Of a stretch of DNA of 64,000 nucleotides, positions 20,974-34,116 are shown piece by piece; the stretch's first letter is position 1; every line of letters starts with the position of its first letter. The stretch spans positions 37,102,719 through 37,166,718 of the forward strand of contig NC_056033.1 in NCBI RefSeq assembly GCF_004379255.2. Reading direction: 5' to 3'. Origin of the DNA: Salvia splendens (Eukaryota > Streptophyta > Magnoliopsida > Lamiales > Lamiaceae). The notes under the pieces are model-generated. The model made no database searches, had not been told where the DNA came from, and saw only the letters and a program-made list of their open reading frames with translations. The translations under genes and the position numbers were made by a program.

Positions 20974-22328
20974 TTTCATGATAATGTTATATTTTATTAT
21001 CAAATTATGTGATAATGAAAAATGATGCATTAAATGTGGTTACGCATAAACACACAAACACTTTCAAAACTTAGAATTCACAAAATTCTCTCAATCTAAA
21101 TGAGTTCATACAAAAATATAATCAAATTTAAAACAATTTTATCAATCCTATTAAATATGTAAATATTTTGAATTATCAATCCTATTAAATATGTAAATAT
21201 TTTGAATCACATAAACAAAAAATTGTTTTTTCACAAATTCAATTCATGTTATTTCACTAAACTTGAGTATTTTATTCTATATTTCTTGAAACATTTTACA
21301 TTTTATACAAGTTTGAGTATTATAATTTTTCTTAATTTCTTATTGTTTAATCGGCGTCGGGGAAGTTATCCCATAGCATTATAGTAGAAAAAATCATGAA
21401 ACTTCAATTGTGGAGATTGTTAAATACTCATATTTGCTCATAATTACAAAATTCAGAGAAAGTTTTTAATGGTAAAGACAAAGACAGACTGCGTCGTCTT
21501 CACTAGATTTTCAGACGATAAATATGCTAGTATTCCGTTCCTTGGCAATATAAATATAGTCATATAAATATTTCCTCTTTTGTTCAATAATAGAGCACGA
21601 ATTACATAAAAAAAAATTAACCACAAATATAGTTCCTCTTTGTTTTAGCTTGCATTATCGCAGAACTTCTGAAGCTTTGAATTTACTTATCTAGTATAGC
21701 TGTATAGGAATGTATTTATTATAAATGTATTTATTATAATCCAATTTGGTATTATAATCCAATTAATGTATAACCTTAAATACTTTTTTTTGCTTAATTA
21801 ACCTTATGTAAGAGATTTGAACATATATCAAAGCCTTAGACACATTTTGTACATCCTATGTATTAGAATATTAAAAATAATTTATAAACACATATACAAA
21901 ATCACATTGTAATAAAATATTCATTCTTTTAACATGGTCAAAAATGGATAAAGAGTTTATTACATATACATGAATTCAAAAGATGTTTATTGCAATATAC
22001 AAACTATAACTCTATAGGCAGAGCCGTTCTTTTGGGCATAAGATTCAATAAATTGATATTTAAAGATTTTTATTTAAAGACTTAAGTATATAGAAAATAA
22101 AATCTGAAAGAAAAAAAGTGGAGGGATGAAGACAGTACAAAATAGGTGGAAGAATAAAGTATGAGAGATGAAATGTAGTATTTTTTGTTAAAAAAATAAC
22201 TCACTTATTGTAGAACATCCAAAAAAAAGAAAGTGACTTAGCTTATGTTGGGACGGAGGGAGTACATTTCTCGTACGAACTTATGTAATTTATTATCTCT
22301 CCTATTAACTTTATCCATTAAGTACTTA

Positions 22329-22473
22329 CCCCCTCCGTCCGCTTTAGCAGTCTCACTCTTCTTTACATTATTATCTCTCTTATTTTACTTTTTCTCTACT
22401 CGAACTATTTATATCATTTTTATAAAACGAGTGCAGAAAAGTCAACGGGACTGCTAAAACGGGACATAGAGAG
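22329..22473. mobile_element. Stowaway-like MITE
   Basis: About 145 bp with inverted ends CCCCCTCCGTCCGCTTTAGC and a matching GACTGCTAAAACGGGACATA at the right, flanked by TA dinucleotides. It has no coding capacity and would need a Tc1/Mariner-type transposase in trans. Confidence 0.75.
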
Positions 22474-24240
22474 TATTTTTTAATCTTCTTATCCATTATG
22501 TACTTATTTTTTAATCTTCTTATCCATTATGTAATTTTTCACTTAAGTACTTAGTATTAAATTTTCAAAATGGCTCATATTCTTGAAGTTGGCCATTGGT
22601 AAAATATTAGAATTCTCTTTTATAACTATAATAATTTATACTAATACTTTGCCCTTCATTTTGATGTGGGATGCCCTATCAAGTACGCTTCACTATTAAC
22701 GATTCAAATTTTAAATAATTTCTCACCTTTATGCATTATATATATCTCCATCTTTGAGATTGAGATTCCATAATTTCAATCGACAAATTTATCTTTTTAA
22801 ATGCCACTGACATAGCATCTTGGACATTAAATTATTATGAACATAAAAAGATACAAATAAATTATACTTCAAACAAACACATGAAATGTTCCTCGGAAGT
22901 CAAAATCGAATGCAAATTTTGGATGCTTATAATTAACTTTGAACCAAATTTCAAGTTGGACTACAAAAGTTAGTACTCTTTTCCTTTTCTTTTTCAAAAG
23001 TTTGTGTATTGACTTCTTGCATTACATGTTCTTGACTCATGTGTATAATTAACCAAATCTCATAAATGAAATATCCAATATTTAAGAATCTTACAAACAT
23101 AAATTATTGATAAATCTAATCTATACATTGACGGATTGACCTACATAAAGTCATAGGAATTTAATTTTGAATAATTTTTTTCTAATTAATTGAATTGATA
23201 CATTGTATTCATGAAAGCTGGTAACATACATACGTCATAAAAATGCTAGATACACAAGCTACGATTCAATAAAAGGACTGCGATGAAGACTATAGCTTTC
23301 CATTTCACATAAGCTAAAACAAATCGAGTTTTAATTTAGCCAAATGCAAAAGATATGAACAGATCATATGCACATTAGCAAATCGAATTTTGTAGGAGAT
23401 TACCTCAGAGTATTAACTACAATTATTTAATGGCCTTTCAAATTATAAATTATTGAGTGCCAATGTAGAAAAAAATTACTAGAGTTAATTCATTTTAGAA
23501 TTTTTTAGCATTTTGTTTTTTTAAAAAAGGAGATAATAATAATAATAATAATAATAAAAGAAGAGAAAAGAATAATAGAATCACCCATCTACAACTCGAA
23601 TTGGTAGTTTTCCATTGGTCGGCCCAATATGAGAATGGGCCTCTTGGGTAATCACATACATTGTAGTCAATTCAAGGCCCGTTACAAATTTTATGCAAAT
23701 GAAATACATTTACAAAATTAGTAGTAGAAGTAGTAGTATTATATTTAGGCAAGCATTCTAAAGCAAAAAGCACTCCCTCAACTTGAGATTTGAGTTTTGA
23801 CGTTTACTTGTAACTAAAAATCACAATGTTTCTATTTTTTGTTTGGTTATTTTATTTTAAAGTTCAATCCATGATAATATATCTTGATACAATATCAAGG
23901 TTACCTTGTATTTCACTATTATTTATCTCTCTCCCATCAATTTAACAAATTAAATCTAAGAAAAATTTTCAATTTAACTTATTCTATCTTATTTTCACTA
24001 TTTTCTTGTCTAACAAATTACATCTAAGTGTCAGTTTCAATCTAGGATCTAATACAAATGTACTTGCACATGATGTATTATTCCATTAGGCTCATCTTTT
24101 ATTATAACAAAATAAACTTAGAGGTTGATAAGTTGTCTTTTTTCACAAAATAAACTCGACTTGTAATAATATATCTTTGATTCATCTCTTTAATGCCATG
24201 ACTATATTGTATCTCATGATTATCCATCTCATCGTTCTCC

Positions 24241-24422
24241 CTATAACTAGTTTATTTAGGTTCCATTTGATAGCTATGTTTCACCACGATAATCATCCTA
24301 TCAACAACTGCAACAGTGATATGCCCAAGAACTATAACTAGTTTATTTAGGTTCCATTTGATAGCTATGTTTCACCACGATAATCATCCTATCAACAGCT
24401 GCAATAGTGATATGCCCAAGAA
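24241..24422. repeat. 91-bp direct tandem duplication
   Basis: Two adjacent copies of a 91-bp unit beginning CTATAACTAGTTTATTTAGG (24241 and 24332) differ at only a couple of bases, so the duplication is recent. The corresponding part of window copy 1 lacks it. Confidence 0.85.
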
Positions 24423-25093
24423 CAATCGGAGCTTTGGTGCTATTTTGTTTCGGTTTTGTTGACACTTTCCCCCCCTCTGATTTGGCGGTTTTCTTAGTAA
24501 ACTACATGAATCTCTTGCTTATGTTTGGAATGAATTGGTTGCATATCAATAGCATGCCTTTATTTTGAGATGTGTTGTCTCTTCTAAAATAAAGTAAGAG
24601 AGATGGAAAATATAGAAATGATAGATATTTTTATTTTAAAAACTACTATTTCATTTTTAATAATAAGACAACCTAAAAAGAAAATATTACATTTTTTTAG
24701 AACGAGGGAGTATTAAATTATCTCTTACTCTAGATTACATCAAACACCACTATATTAGATTACATGCGGCACTTATCAATTAGTACTATATGATACGAAT
24801 ATTACATTCAAATGATTATTTGAAAGATTTATACAAATTGATCTAGCATAAATTAAATATATTTGGATTACTTCGTTGTAAAGTTGATTACTTTTCTTCC
24901 ATCTTCAAAAACTTGAATATACTCCATTTAGTAAAAATGAAAAAAAAAGAGTAAATGACAAAGCCATTGAAGTACGAAACGATTTCTTATTTCTAGGTCC
25001 TTTTTTTTGGCAGTATAAATATTTTATTCAACAGACTTGCCATCTGAAAATCTCATTTGCCGTGGAAAATCCCCCCTTTCTCTATCCTCCGCC

Positions 25094-28000
25094 ATGGCGT
25101 TTCCCTACATGGAGGCGGTCGTCGGTAGGTTTCACTCCCACTTTTGCCTATTTCTGTGTCATATTTATACGATTATCGACCTACACATGTATATCACTGA
25201 TCGTTCTCATTTGATTTGACTTGATTCCCCTTTTGGCGGTTACTGACCCTTTTGTCTGTATTACGAGGTTTGTTAGGGTTTAAAGATTAATTCCTTATCG
25301 GAACAGTTATTTCCCCCCTTTTTCTGTTTGATGTTCTTATACTTTGTGTTTTTGATTGATGTGGAGTAAGTCTTAGGGTTTTTACTTATTATAGTATTGA
25401 TTATTGCTACTTTCAGATTTTGAGCTTCATGTCATGATTCTTGAACTAGAGTGGATTTTTTAAAACTCTCTCTCTTGCTCCCTCTCTGTTTAGAATGCCA
25501 ATGAAATGCGTTCGTGTGATTTTGTGGTTATTCATATTTTGAATTAGTTTTGCTTGAAGAGGATGACATTACCATCCCCTTTTTGAGGACACTTAGCTGC
25601 CTCTAGCTACGGGTTATGCCACTTTATATTTTTCCTTGAATTTGTCTATCCTTATTCGGCTTCTATTCGATCCAGGTTTTATGATACTGGTGTACATTTT
25701 CGAGACATATCTTGATTTGAGGCAGCATGCTGCTCTTAAGTTGCCAAATTTGCCAAAGCCATTGGTAGGAGTAATCAGCCAGGAAAAGTTTGAAAAGTCG
25801 CGTGCTTATAGTCTCGACAAAAGGTATTGACCATTGGACAGTCATTTAAAAACTCATATTAACAACATGCATCTGTTCTTTTAACTAACCAGTTGTGTCT
25901 TGGGTCTTGGTTATAAATGGTTATTTTCAGCAATTTCCATTTTGTGCACGAATTTGTAACTATACTCATGGACTCCGCAATTTTGTACTTCGGCGTATTG
26001 CCCTGGTTTTGGAAGGTGAGTCATTTTATAGTGTGCCATCTTTATTTATTTGGTGGTTGTTGACTTTTCTGTTCTCTTACTTTTTTCTTTGTCTTACTGT
26101 TTTTTTGGTTTCTTGTTAACCACAGAGGTGTGGAGAGGTTCTGGTGTATGCTGGCTTTAATGCTGAAAATGAGATAATACACACTCTTGCATTTTTAGCT
26201 GGTGTTATGTTTTGGTCACAGGTGTGTTTATGAGTTCCATTTATTTTTTCACACAGACTAACAAATGGTTACATGGTGGATTTGTTGACTGTTTTAAAAT
26301 CACCTTAATCTACCAAAATATTACATGTCTTGGCTCGTTATTGCTGTAAATAGTTACAAAATGATGGTCTATTTTTGTAACAATTTGGTACCTAACTAAC
26401 TAACTATCTCTTCTGCAGATAACCGATTTACCATTTTCTTTGTACTCAACTTTTGTCATTGAGGCCCGCCATGGTTTCAACAAGGTGTGTAGTTTACTTT
26501 GATAGTTCGGTCATAATCCATACTCCAATTTAAAAACAACTTGATTTCTACAGTTTCCTTTAATTTATTTGTGCTTAGTTACCAATACATTTGTCGTGAT
26601 TAATTTATTTTTTATTTTACAGCAAACACTGTTGTTATTCTTTAGGGACATGATCAAAGGGATTATATTAGCTATAGTGATCGGTCCTCCAATTGTAGCT
26701 GCTATCATTACTATAGTGCAGGTACTTCTGTCTTCTGTACATGATTATATTTAAAAGATTGTATAGATTCTAAGCCACAAGCAATAGTCAGTTATGGCAG
26801 CACAGTAATGCTTTACATGTTGATATCCTTTTTACATTTCAATGTCTCTCTCTCTCTCTCTCTGCATTTTTCTTGTTAAGAATTTGTATGTAGTGAAATG
26901 TATAACATTCTCAAGTGATTGGTTGCAGAAAGGAGGTCCATACTTGGCCATATATCTATGGGGCTTCATGCTAATTGTGTCCCTTATAATGATGACTGTT
27001 TATCCTGTTCTTATTGCCCCTCTTTTCAACAAGTTTACTCCTGTAAGTAATGCGAATGCTGTTTAATGTAATAGCAATATCTCATTTTCTTTTGATAATG
27101 CAAAATAACAAAAGTTGCTAATCAATGTCGTCTAAAACATGAGCAGCTTCCGGAGGGCGAACTCAGAACCAAGATTGAGAATCTTGCTTCATCTCTCAAA
27201 TTCCCTCTAAAAAAGTTGTTTGTTGTTGATGGGTCAACAAGATCAAGTCACAGCAATGTGAGTAATGCTTTGGTTTTTCATTTTTGTAGCCTTCTACTCC
27301 CTCCTTCCATGAAAATAGTTTTGTTATTCCATTTTGGTCCATCCACCTAAATTACTCCGCTTCTATTTATGGTAAGTTTCTCTCTGTAATGAGCTGAGTC
27401 CCATTTTCCATTGATAATACTTCAAAGTCGTCAACCACTTTTTCTTTCTATCTTTCTTACTTGACCAATTTTGCACTAAAACCCATGCCTTCCACTACCA
27501 AGACTATATCTTGTAGAATGTGGACGGAGGGATATAGGAATAAGAACTGTTATGTTTTGAAGTACTATATTTCATCAAAACTTTGAATATAATTTACTTG
27601 CGTAAGCATATGAATGATATCTTATATTGTGAATAGTTTGCGTATACAGTGCTGTGATGTTGTATGATTTTGATTATATTTTCTGTGGAAAAACTCAATG
27701 ATGTTTAGGCTTATGGGTTTCTAAAGGGAGAGAATAAAAGGAAAGGTTATGGATAATTGGATATCGAACTGTATTATACATATTAAATTGTTAACTGAAT
27801 ATTTGTGATACCCAGGTTTCATTATTGTATTATAATAAGATATAAGTTTGATAAATGCATGGGATTGGGTAAGAAATGAGTCAATGAAAAAGAAAAGCAA
27901 ACAAAAAAGATTTCACAAGTGCCAGCCCAAGCATAAAACCAGATCTGCGTTTCTGGCTGCCTTAGTATTGAATAACAATCCATTCACTTTCAATGACTAT

Positions 28001-29874
28001 ATTGATAAACAAAAAACCAAATTACCTAGAACTCTCTGACAAGCCTCACATATTGGCCCATCTATGTAACCCTATATAACTTTATTAGTTATGAAAATAT
28101 GATATAAACTACGGAATATAAAGGTGTAGAGATTACCCATGTCCTGTAGGGACCCAATCTGTAAAAACTGAAGAACTTCTAATTTGCAAGGGGACCTGGG
28201 CAATGCAATAACTTAATTTCAAGTTTGCAATGTTTTTTTACTCACTTCATCTGTCCCATGGTTGTCATAGCGATTTGGGGTTGCATTTACTCACACTCTT
28301 GGCTCTACCACTCCTTTCTGCTCATGAAGACTCACTTGTAAACATTTTTCTGCAGGCTTACATGTATGGGTTTTTTAAGAACAAAAGAATTGTCCTGTAT
28401 GACACGTTAATACAACAGGTAAGGAGTATGCAACTGCTGTTTTTTTTGTGTTAGTTAAATGCATGCCAAAATCCTGTTTCATGGCTGTAGTATATAGCTG
28501 CCAACTAAACATAGAGAACCTGAGACTCGGAGTTAACATATGGAATGTTTCTGAACACCCACTTTTCATATTCTATCTAGTGTAAGAATGAGGAAGAAGT
28601 TGTTGCTGTAATTGCTCATGAACTTGGACACTGGAAGCTAAATCATACGATGTACTCCTTCATTGCAGTTCAGGTATGTTGGCTGTTCTAGATGGGATTG
28701 CAGTTTTGTGTGGCCCTGTATTTGAAAAATTGCCATAGATGATGAGATTTTTTGTTAACCTTTTTGAGTTGTTAATATTTTGATTTAAGTCATTTTTACT
28801 GATCTGATAATTTAGTGCATATATGTTTCTCATGCTTAATGGTAAATGGCAATGCAGATCCTGACATTGTTGCAGTTTGGGGGATACACTCTTGTTCGGA
28901 ACTCAAAAGACCTCTTCCAAAGTTTTGGGTTTGATACACAGCCTGTTCTTATTGGCCTTATCATATTTCAGGTATGAGCTGAATCCTTTAGGGTTGCCCG
29001 TGCACTGGTTGCTTTTGTTGCTCATGTAATGTCATCCAACGCTGTACTTATAGCTTGATTTTGTGTAATTTGGCTACCACATGAAATTTGTGTTGTTAAT
29101 TGAACTATGCGCTTTATCCGCATTACAGTGTCATTATTAAACATGGCGATGTACATGTAAATAATGAACCAAAACCAGCATGTGTTTTCCTTTTACATTG
29201 TAATGTGTTGTTTATTGATACTGAATTGTATACATGGCAGCACACTCTTACAATTTAAATTTGGTTTTTGTGTCTGGTTGTGGGTCGTTGCAGCATACTG
29301 TGATACCTCTCCAACATGTTGTGAGCCTTTTACTCAATCTTGTGAGCCGTGCTTTTGAGTTCCAGGTAATCTTCTTGTGTTTTGTCCTAAATTGATTGTC
29401 ATTATAAATACATAGCAACTGAGACTGATGTGCTGTATCACTCCGAAGGCTGATGCTTTTGCCAAGAAGCTTGGTTATGCTGTTCCCCTACGAGCTGGTC
29501 TTATCAAACTGCAGGTAATTTGTTTTTTGGTTTCCGTTGCATTGCACTTACAACTAAGTCCTGACAAAAAAATTATAGAGAGGTGTGTATACTGTTTCAT
29601 GAAGTCGGAAGTATTTATGATGGTACTACCATTGTCCTTGTTAGTTTTGAAGTAGAACGCGATGTAGTCTCTTTGATCTGATTTGCTGTCTTCTGGGATT
29701 CGTTATTCTTTTGTGTCTCTCAACCATGAAACTTACATCTTTGTTGATGTTTGGCAGGAGGAGAATCTATCATCCATGAACACTGACCCTTGGTATTCAG
29801 CTTACCACTATTCGCATCCACCTTTGGTCGAAAGATTAGCTGCAATCGATGAACCTGATAAGAAGACTGATTAA
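25094..29874 (+). CDS. STE24: CAAX prenyl protease 1 (STE24 family zinc metalloprotease), 14 exons
   Basis: Exons 25094-25124, 25676-25823, 25931-26015, 26126-26221, 26419-26484, 26623-26721, 26929-27042, 27147-27257, 28356-28418, 28581-28673, 28858-28971, 29294-29365, 29449-29514 and 29758-29874 join in frame to 424 residues, the length I recall for Arabidopsis STE24. All introns are GT-AG. The M48 zinc site HELGH is at about residues 284-288 in exon 10; the third ligand is the Glu of RAFEFQAD near 362. Several hydrophobic segments fit the multi-spanning ER membrane enzyme that removes the AAX tripeptide from prenylated proteins. The C-terminus ends DKKTD, a possible ER-retention dilysine. 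It is the intact partner of the pseudogene at 1301-4101. Confidence 0.96.
27297..27532. mobile_element. Stowaway-like MITE in STE24 intron 8
   Basis: About 235 bp with CTCCCTCCTTCCA at the left and GTGGACGGAGGGA at the right in inverted orientation, flanked by TA. It lies within the extra intron sequence that the pseudogene copy lacks. The right boundary is approximate because of a TATA run. Confidence 0.6.
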
Positions 29875-30458
29875 ACCCAGTAAATGAGGTGTTGCATATA
29901 AATTAAACCTTGTTAAGTGGTTGCTCCAGTAATGAAAATGTCTGTAATCTTGTTTTTGTGAATTCTGACAGACATTCGCTTACATGTAACGAGGTTGAAA
30001 CTAGTTTGAGGAAATAGCATTACGAAAAATTACGAAACTGAGATTCTAGTCAAGATTTCCTTATGGCTGTGTGGAGCATTATGAATTAAGTTTTGCCATA
30101 TCATGCCACACAACATGAAATTCGTTTCATTACATTCATTTTTTCAGTTAGCTATGTCAAGCCGGATAAAAAAAAATTGATGCTACGACTTACTAAGCCT
30201 TGATTTGCCTCGTCTAAATTCGTAGCTCTACAAAGGTTTCTCAAAAGTGCACAATCAAGGTTGCTTATTAGTATTACATCTATCTATTCCACGAAAAATA
30301 GTTTAACAACATGAGTTTCAGTATAAAATTAATAGTAATACCTCCGTCAGCCCTTGCAGCCCTTGCTTTGTAAAATTGCCTTATTCTCCAACATGAAGTT
30401 CATCCTCCTCATCATTTTTTGGAAGTCTTGTTCAATGAGTTCTATTTTATCTTATGGA
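29875..30458. other. 3' flank of STE24; no gene seen
   Basis: AT-rich 3' region, presumably containing the STE24 3' UTR. Around 30090-30135 it matches the sequence that borders the Harbinger remnant in copy 1. The TTA of ...TTCATTACATTC near 30126 is the uninterrupted counterpart of that insertion site. Confidence 0.7.
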
Positions 30459-30803
30459 GTATTTTTAGGGAGCAGATCCTCTCCTGTGACATAAACCACA
30501 GAACACAATGCTGTGGTTAAAACGCAAATAATATAAGATATAAACCACAACACACAATGCTATGGTTAAAACGCAAAGACTAAATACTCAATTTGGTCCT
30601 TAACATATTGCATTTTTTTTTATTTTGGTCCAAAACATTATCTTTTGAATTATTCGGTCACTCACATTTGAAATCGGATCACATTTGGTCCATTTTGGAA
30701 GGTTCCGTCAAATTTTTGACGGTTTTAATTACCGAGTCACAAATTCGTCACTAATCCACCACTAACTGGGAGAAACTGATCTGTCACTAATCCATAATTA
30801 TTA

Positions 30804-31054
30804 CTCCCTCCGTCCCCTAATAGGAGTCGTTGTTTGACCGGGCACGAGTTTTAAGAAATGTAAAGAAAAGTTGGTTGAAAAAGTTAGTGGAATGTGGGAC
30901 CCACTTTTTTATATTGATTTTATAATAAAATGTGAGTGTAGTGAGTTAGTGGAATGTGGGACCTACTACCATTTATGGTAAAAATGAAGAGTGACTCTTA
31001 ATGGGGGACGGCCCAAAAAGGAAATTAGCGACTCTTATTCGGGGACGGAGGGAG
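30804..31054. mobile_element. Stowaway MITE in the inner MULE
   Basis: 251 bp. The inverted ends CTCCCTCCGTCCCCTAATAG and its right-hand complement are nearly perfect, flanked by TA (30802-30803, 31055-31056). Internal sequence includes two copies of an AGTGGAATGTGGGACC motif. No coding capacity. Confidence 0.92.
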
Positions 31055-31474
31055 TATTATAAATAAAAAAACTTTTATATTATAAATAAAAAATAACCCC
31101 CTCCTCCCTCCCGCATCTTTACCATCTCCGCCGCCCTCCCCGCATCCCGATTCCCCCTCATCGCCCCCATCACCGTCGTCACCATCTCATCCCTCAGCCT
31201 CTGGAGCTGGGAGAGACCAGCAAGACGGTCGGTGAGGATGCTGCTGAGCTGGAGGCGCGGCAGGCGGAGCTCGACGACTCTGCCGGCGGAGCATCCATTG
31301 CCACGCCAATCGCAGGGGGTGGCGGGAGTGGAGTCATCCCATCAGCCCAATGCGCCCCGTGGATCGTACAGATTCTGCTTGAAGGAGAGTAAGGCTTCGA
31401 TCTCGGGGGCTGACGGCGGCGCGTGTGAAGCTAGCCGTTAGAATGGCGCAAAGAGCCACGGCGAGGAGTGTGAG

Positions 31475-34116
31475 TAGTGTTGCCCACGGTTCCAAAACCG
31501 GCGGTTCCGGTTCGGAACCGCCGGTTCCGGTTCGGAACCGCCGGTTCCGGTTTGGTCAAAGTCGGAACCGGAACCGGACCGTGAGGCTATTTCACGGTTC
31601 CGGTTCAAAAACCGCCGGTTCCGGTTCCGGTTCGGAACCGCCGGTTTTCCGGCGGTTTACACGGTTCCGGTTCTAAAATCGGCGGTTTCGCGGTTCGATT
31701 TTTTTAAAAATTAGAAATTTGGACTTATACAATAAATTGGAACAAGACAATGGATAATTTAAATTGAAATAAGACGAATAAGGTGAAAATGATATCAATT
31801 TTATTGAATTTGAGTTGTAACGGACAACGATACATTACAATTTACAATACATATACAAGTATACAACATACAATAATGTAATATAAATTTGAAATTTGGA
31901 CTTATACAATAAATTGGAACAAGACAATGGATAATTTAAATTGAAATAAGATGAATAAGATGAAAATGATATCAATTTTATTGAATTTGAGTTGTAACGG
32001 ACAACGATACATTGCAATTTACAATACATATACAAGTATACAACATACAATAATGTAATATAAATTTGAAACTTGGACTTATACAATAAATTGGAACAAG
32101 ACAATGGATAATTTAAGTTGAAATAAGAAGAATAAGATGAAAATGATATCAATTTTATTGAATTTGAGTTGTAACGGACAACGATACACTACAATTTATA
32201 ATACATATACGAGTATACAACATACAATAATGTAATATAAATTTGAAATTTGGACTTATACAATAAATTGGAACAAGACAATGGATAATTTAAATTGAAA
32301 TAAGACGAATAAGGTGAAAATGATATCAATTTTATTGAATTTGAGTTGTAACGGACAACGATACATTACAATTTACAATACATATACAAGTATACAACAT
32401 ACAATAATGTAATATAAATTTGAAATTTGGACTTATACAATAAATTGGAACAAGACAATGGATAATTTAAATTGAAATAAGATGAATAAGATGAAAATGA
32501 TATCAATTTTATTGAATTTGAGTTGTAACGGACAACGATACATTGCAATTTACAATACATATACAAGTATACAACATACAATAATGTAATATAAATTTGA
32601 AACTTGGACTTATACAATAAATTGGAACAAGACAATGGATAATTTAAGTTGAAATAAGAAGAATAAGATGAAAATGATATCAATTTTATTGAATTTGAGT
32701 TGTAACGGACAACGATACACTACAATTTATAATACATATACGAGTATACAACATACAATAATGTAATATAAATTTGAAATTTGGACTTATACAATAAATT
32801 GGAACAAGACAATGGATAATTTAAATTGAAATAAGATGAATAAGATGAAAATGATATCAATTTTATTGAATTTGAGTTGTAACAGACAACGATACATTGC
32901 AATTTACAATACATATACAAGTATACAACATACAATAATGTAATATAAATTTGAAATTTGGACTTATACAATAAATTAGAACAAGACAATGGATAATTTA
33001 AGTTGAAATAAGACGAATAAGATGAAAATGATATCAATTTTATTGAATTTGAGTTGTAACGGACAACGATACATTACAATTTACAATACATATACAAGTA
33101 TACAACATACAATAATGTAATATAAATTTGAAATTTGGACTTATACAGTAAATTAGAACAAGACAATGGATAATTTAAATTGAAATAAGATGAATAAGAT
33201 CAAAATGATATCAATTTTATTGAATTTGAGTTGTAACAGACAACGATACATTACAATTTACAATACATATACATATACAAGTATACAACATACAATAATA
33301 TAATATAAATTTGAAATTTGGACTTATACAATAAATTGGAACAAGACAATGGATAATTTAAATTGAAATAAGACGAATAAGATGAAAATGATATCAATTT
33401 TATTGAATTTGAGTTGTAACGGACAACGTTACATTACAATTTACAATACATATACAAGTTTACAACATTATATAATAGAAATGTAGAAATATGGAACAAT
33501 ATATATTTTATTGTTTAAGCAATTGAGAAAGAAAGACAACTTATAGAACTACGGGAACAAGTATAAGTGTATAACAATGCGTAATAAGAGTAGCACTTGA
33601 GTAATTAAATGGAAGCACAATAGCACAAATGATAAATTGGAGACAAAGAGAGAGAATTGAGAGATTGAAGAGAGAAACTCTTATGAACACACAAGTGGGG
33701 TGAATGTAAATGAGGATAGATTGAGGTATTTATAGATAAAATGGGGGGAAAATGGAATAATTCGAATTTGAAATCTGGAAATTTTTTTTTGAATTTTCGG
33801 AAAAACCAACGGTTTTTGGCGGAAAACCGTCGGAACCGCCGGATTTCACGGTTAACCGCCGGTTTCCGATCCAAAAACCGTCGGAACCGGCCGGTTTTCA
33901 CTCTCGAAAAGCTGCCCTCCCCGATGCCTTGGTTTCCGCGCCCGAACCGGCGGTTCCGAACCGTCCCGAACCGGCGGTTCGGTGACGGTTCCGGTTCGAA
34001 AAATCTTGAACCTGAACCGGACCGCGATCCGAATTGCGACGGTTCCGGTTCGAGGAAATCGCCACGGTTCCGGTTCGCCGGTTAACCGCCGGAACCGGAA
34101 CCGGTGGGCATCTCTA
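31475..34116 (-). mobile_element. Non-autonomous hAT element carrying a tandem array
   Basis: Inverted ends TAGTGTTGCCCAC and TAGAGATGCCCAC (from outside in) are typical of hAT, with the 8-bp duplication AGTGTGAG (31467-31474, 34117-34124). Both subterminal regions are packed with CGGTTCCGG and GAACCG motifs. On the minus strand the right side keeps a promoter-like TATAAATACC (about 33725) and a leader resembling that of hAT transposase genes. No transposase remains: the middle is a 177-bp tandem array. Confidence 0.88.
31721..33470. repeat. 177-bp tandem repeat array, about 10 units, with 531-bp higher-order period
   Basis: The unit marker GGACTTATAC starts at 31721, 31898, 32075, 32252, 32429, 32606, 32783, 32960, 33137 and 33320, a spacing of 177 bp (183 once, through a 6-bp ACATAT expansion). 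Units 1-3 and 4-6 share the same private variants in the same order, giving a 531-bp higher-order repeat. Apparent 105-codon minus-strand ORFs are frame by-products of the array. Confidence 0.95.

Larger units (their letters stand above)
20979..25093. other. Intergenic region between the STE24 copies
   Basis: AT-rich, with no convincing gene. It contains a 34-bp tandem duplication (21141-21208), a block at 21340-21660 homologous to 35760-36060 (3' flank of the duplication unit), a Stowaway-like MITE (22329-22473), an ATA microsatellite (about 23533-23556) and a 91-bp tandem duplication (24241-24422). From about 22690 it is collinear with window positions 1-1300. Confidence 0.8.
22690..30130 (+). 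repeat. Segmental duplication, copy 2 (partner 1-4154)
   Basis: Collinear with 1-4154 in the same orientation. It is longer mainly because intron 8 has an extra roughly 1 kb (27270-28290, including a MITE) and because it keeps exons 10, 11 and the end of exon 14, which the other copy has lost. Confidence 0.85.

Noticed and set aside
22248..22262. Second MITE ending in GGGACGGAGGGAGTA
   Set aside because: Only one end was found; no matching inverted left end could be located nearby, so boundaries cannot be supported.
31425..31676. Arg/Phe-rich 83-codon ORF, and similar ORFs at 33741-34356
   Set aside because: They result from the repeated CGGTTCCGG motifs in the hAT subterminal regions.
31835..33037. 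Three similar 105-codon ORFs on the minus strand
   Set aside because: They recur every 531 or 354 bp with the 177-bp array and end inside it; they are frame shadows of the repeat, with no start context or domain.
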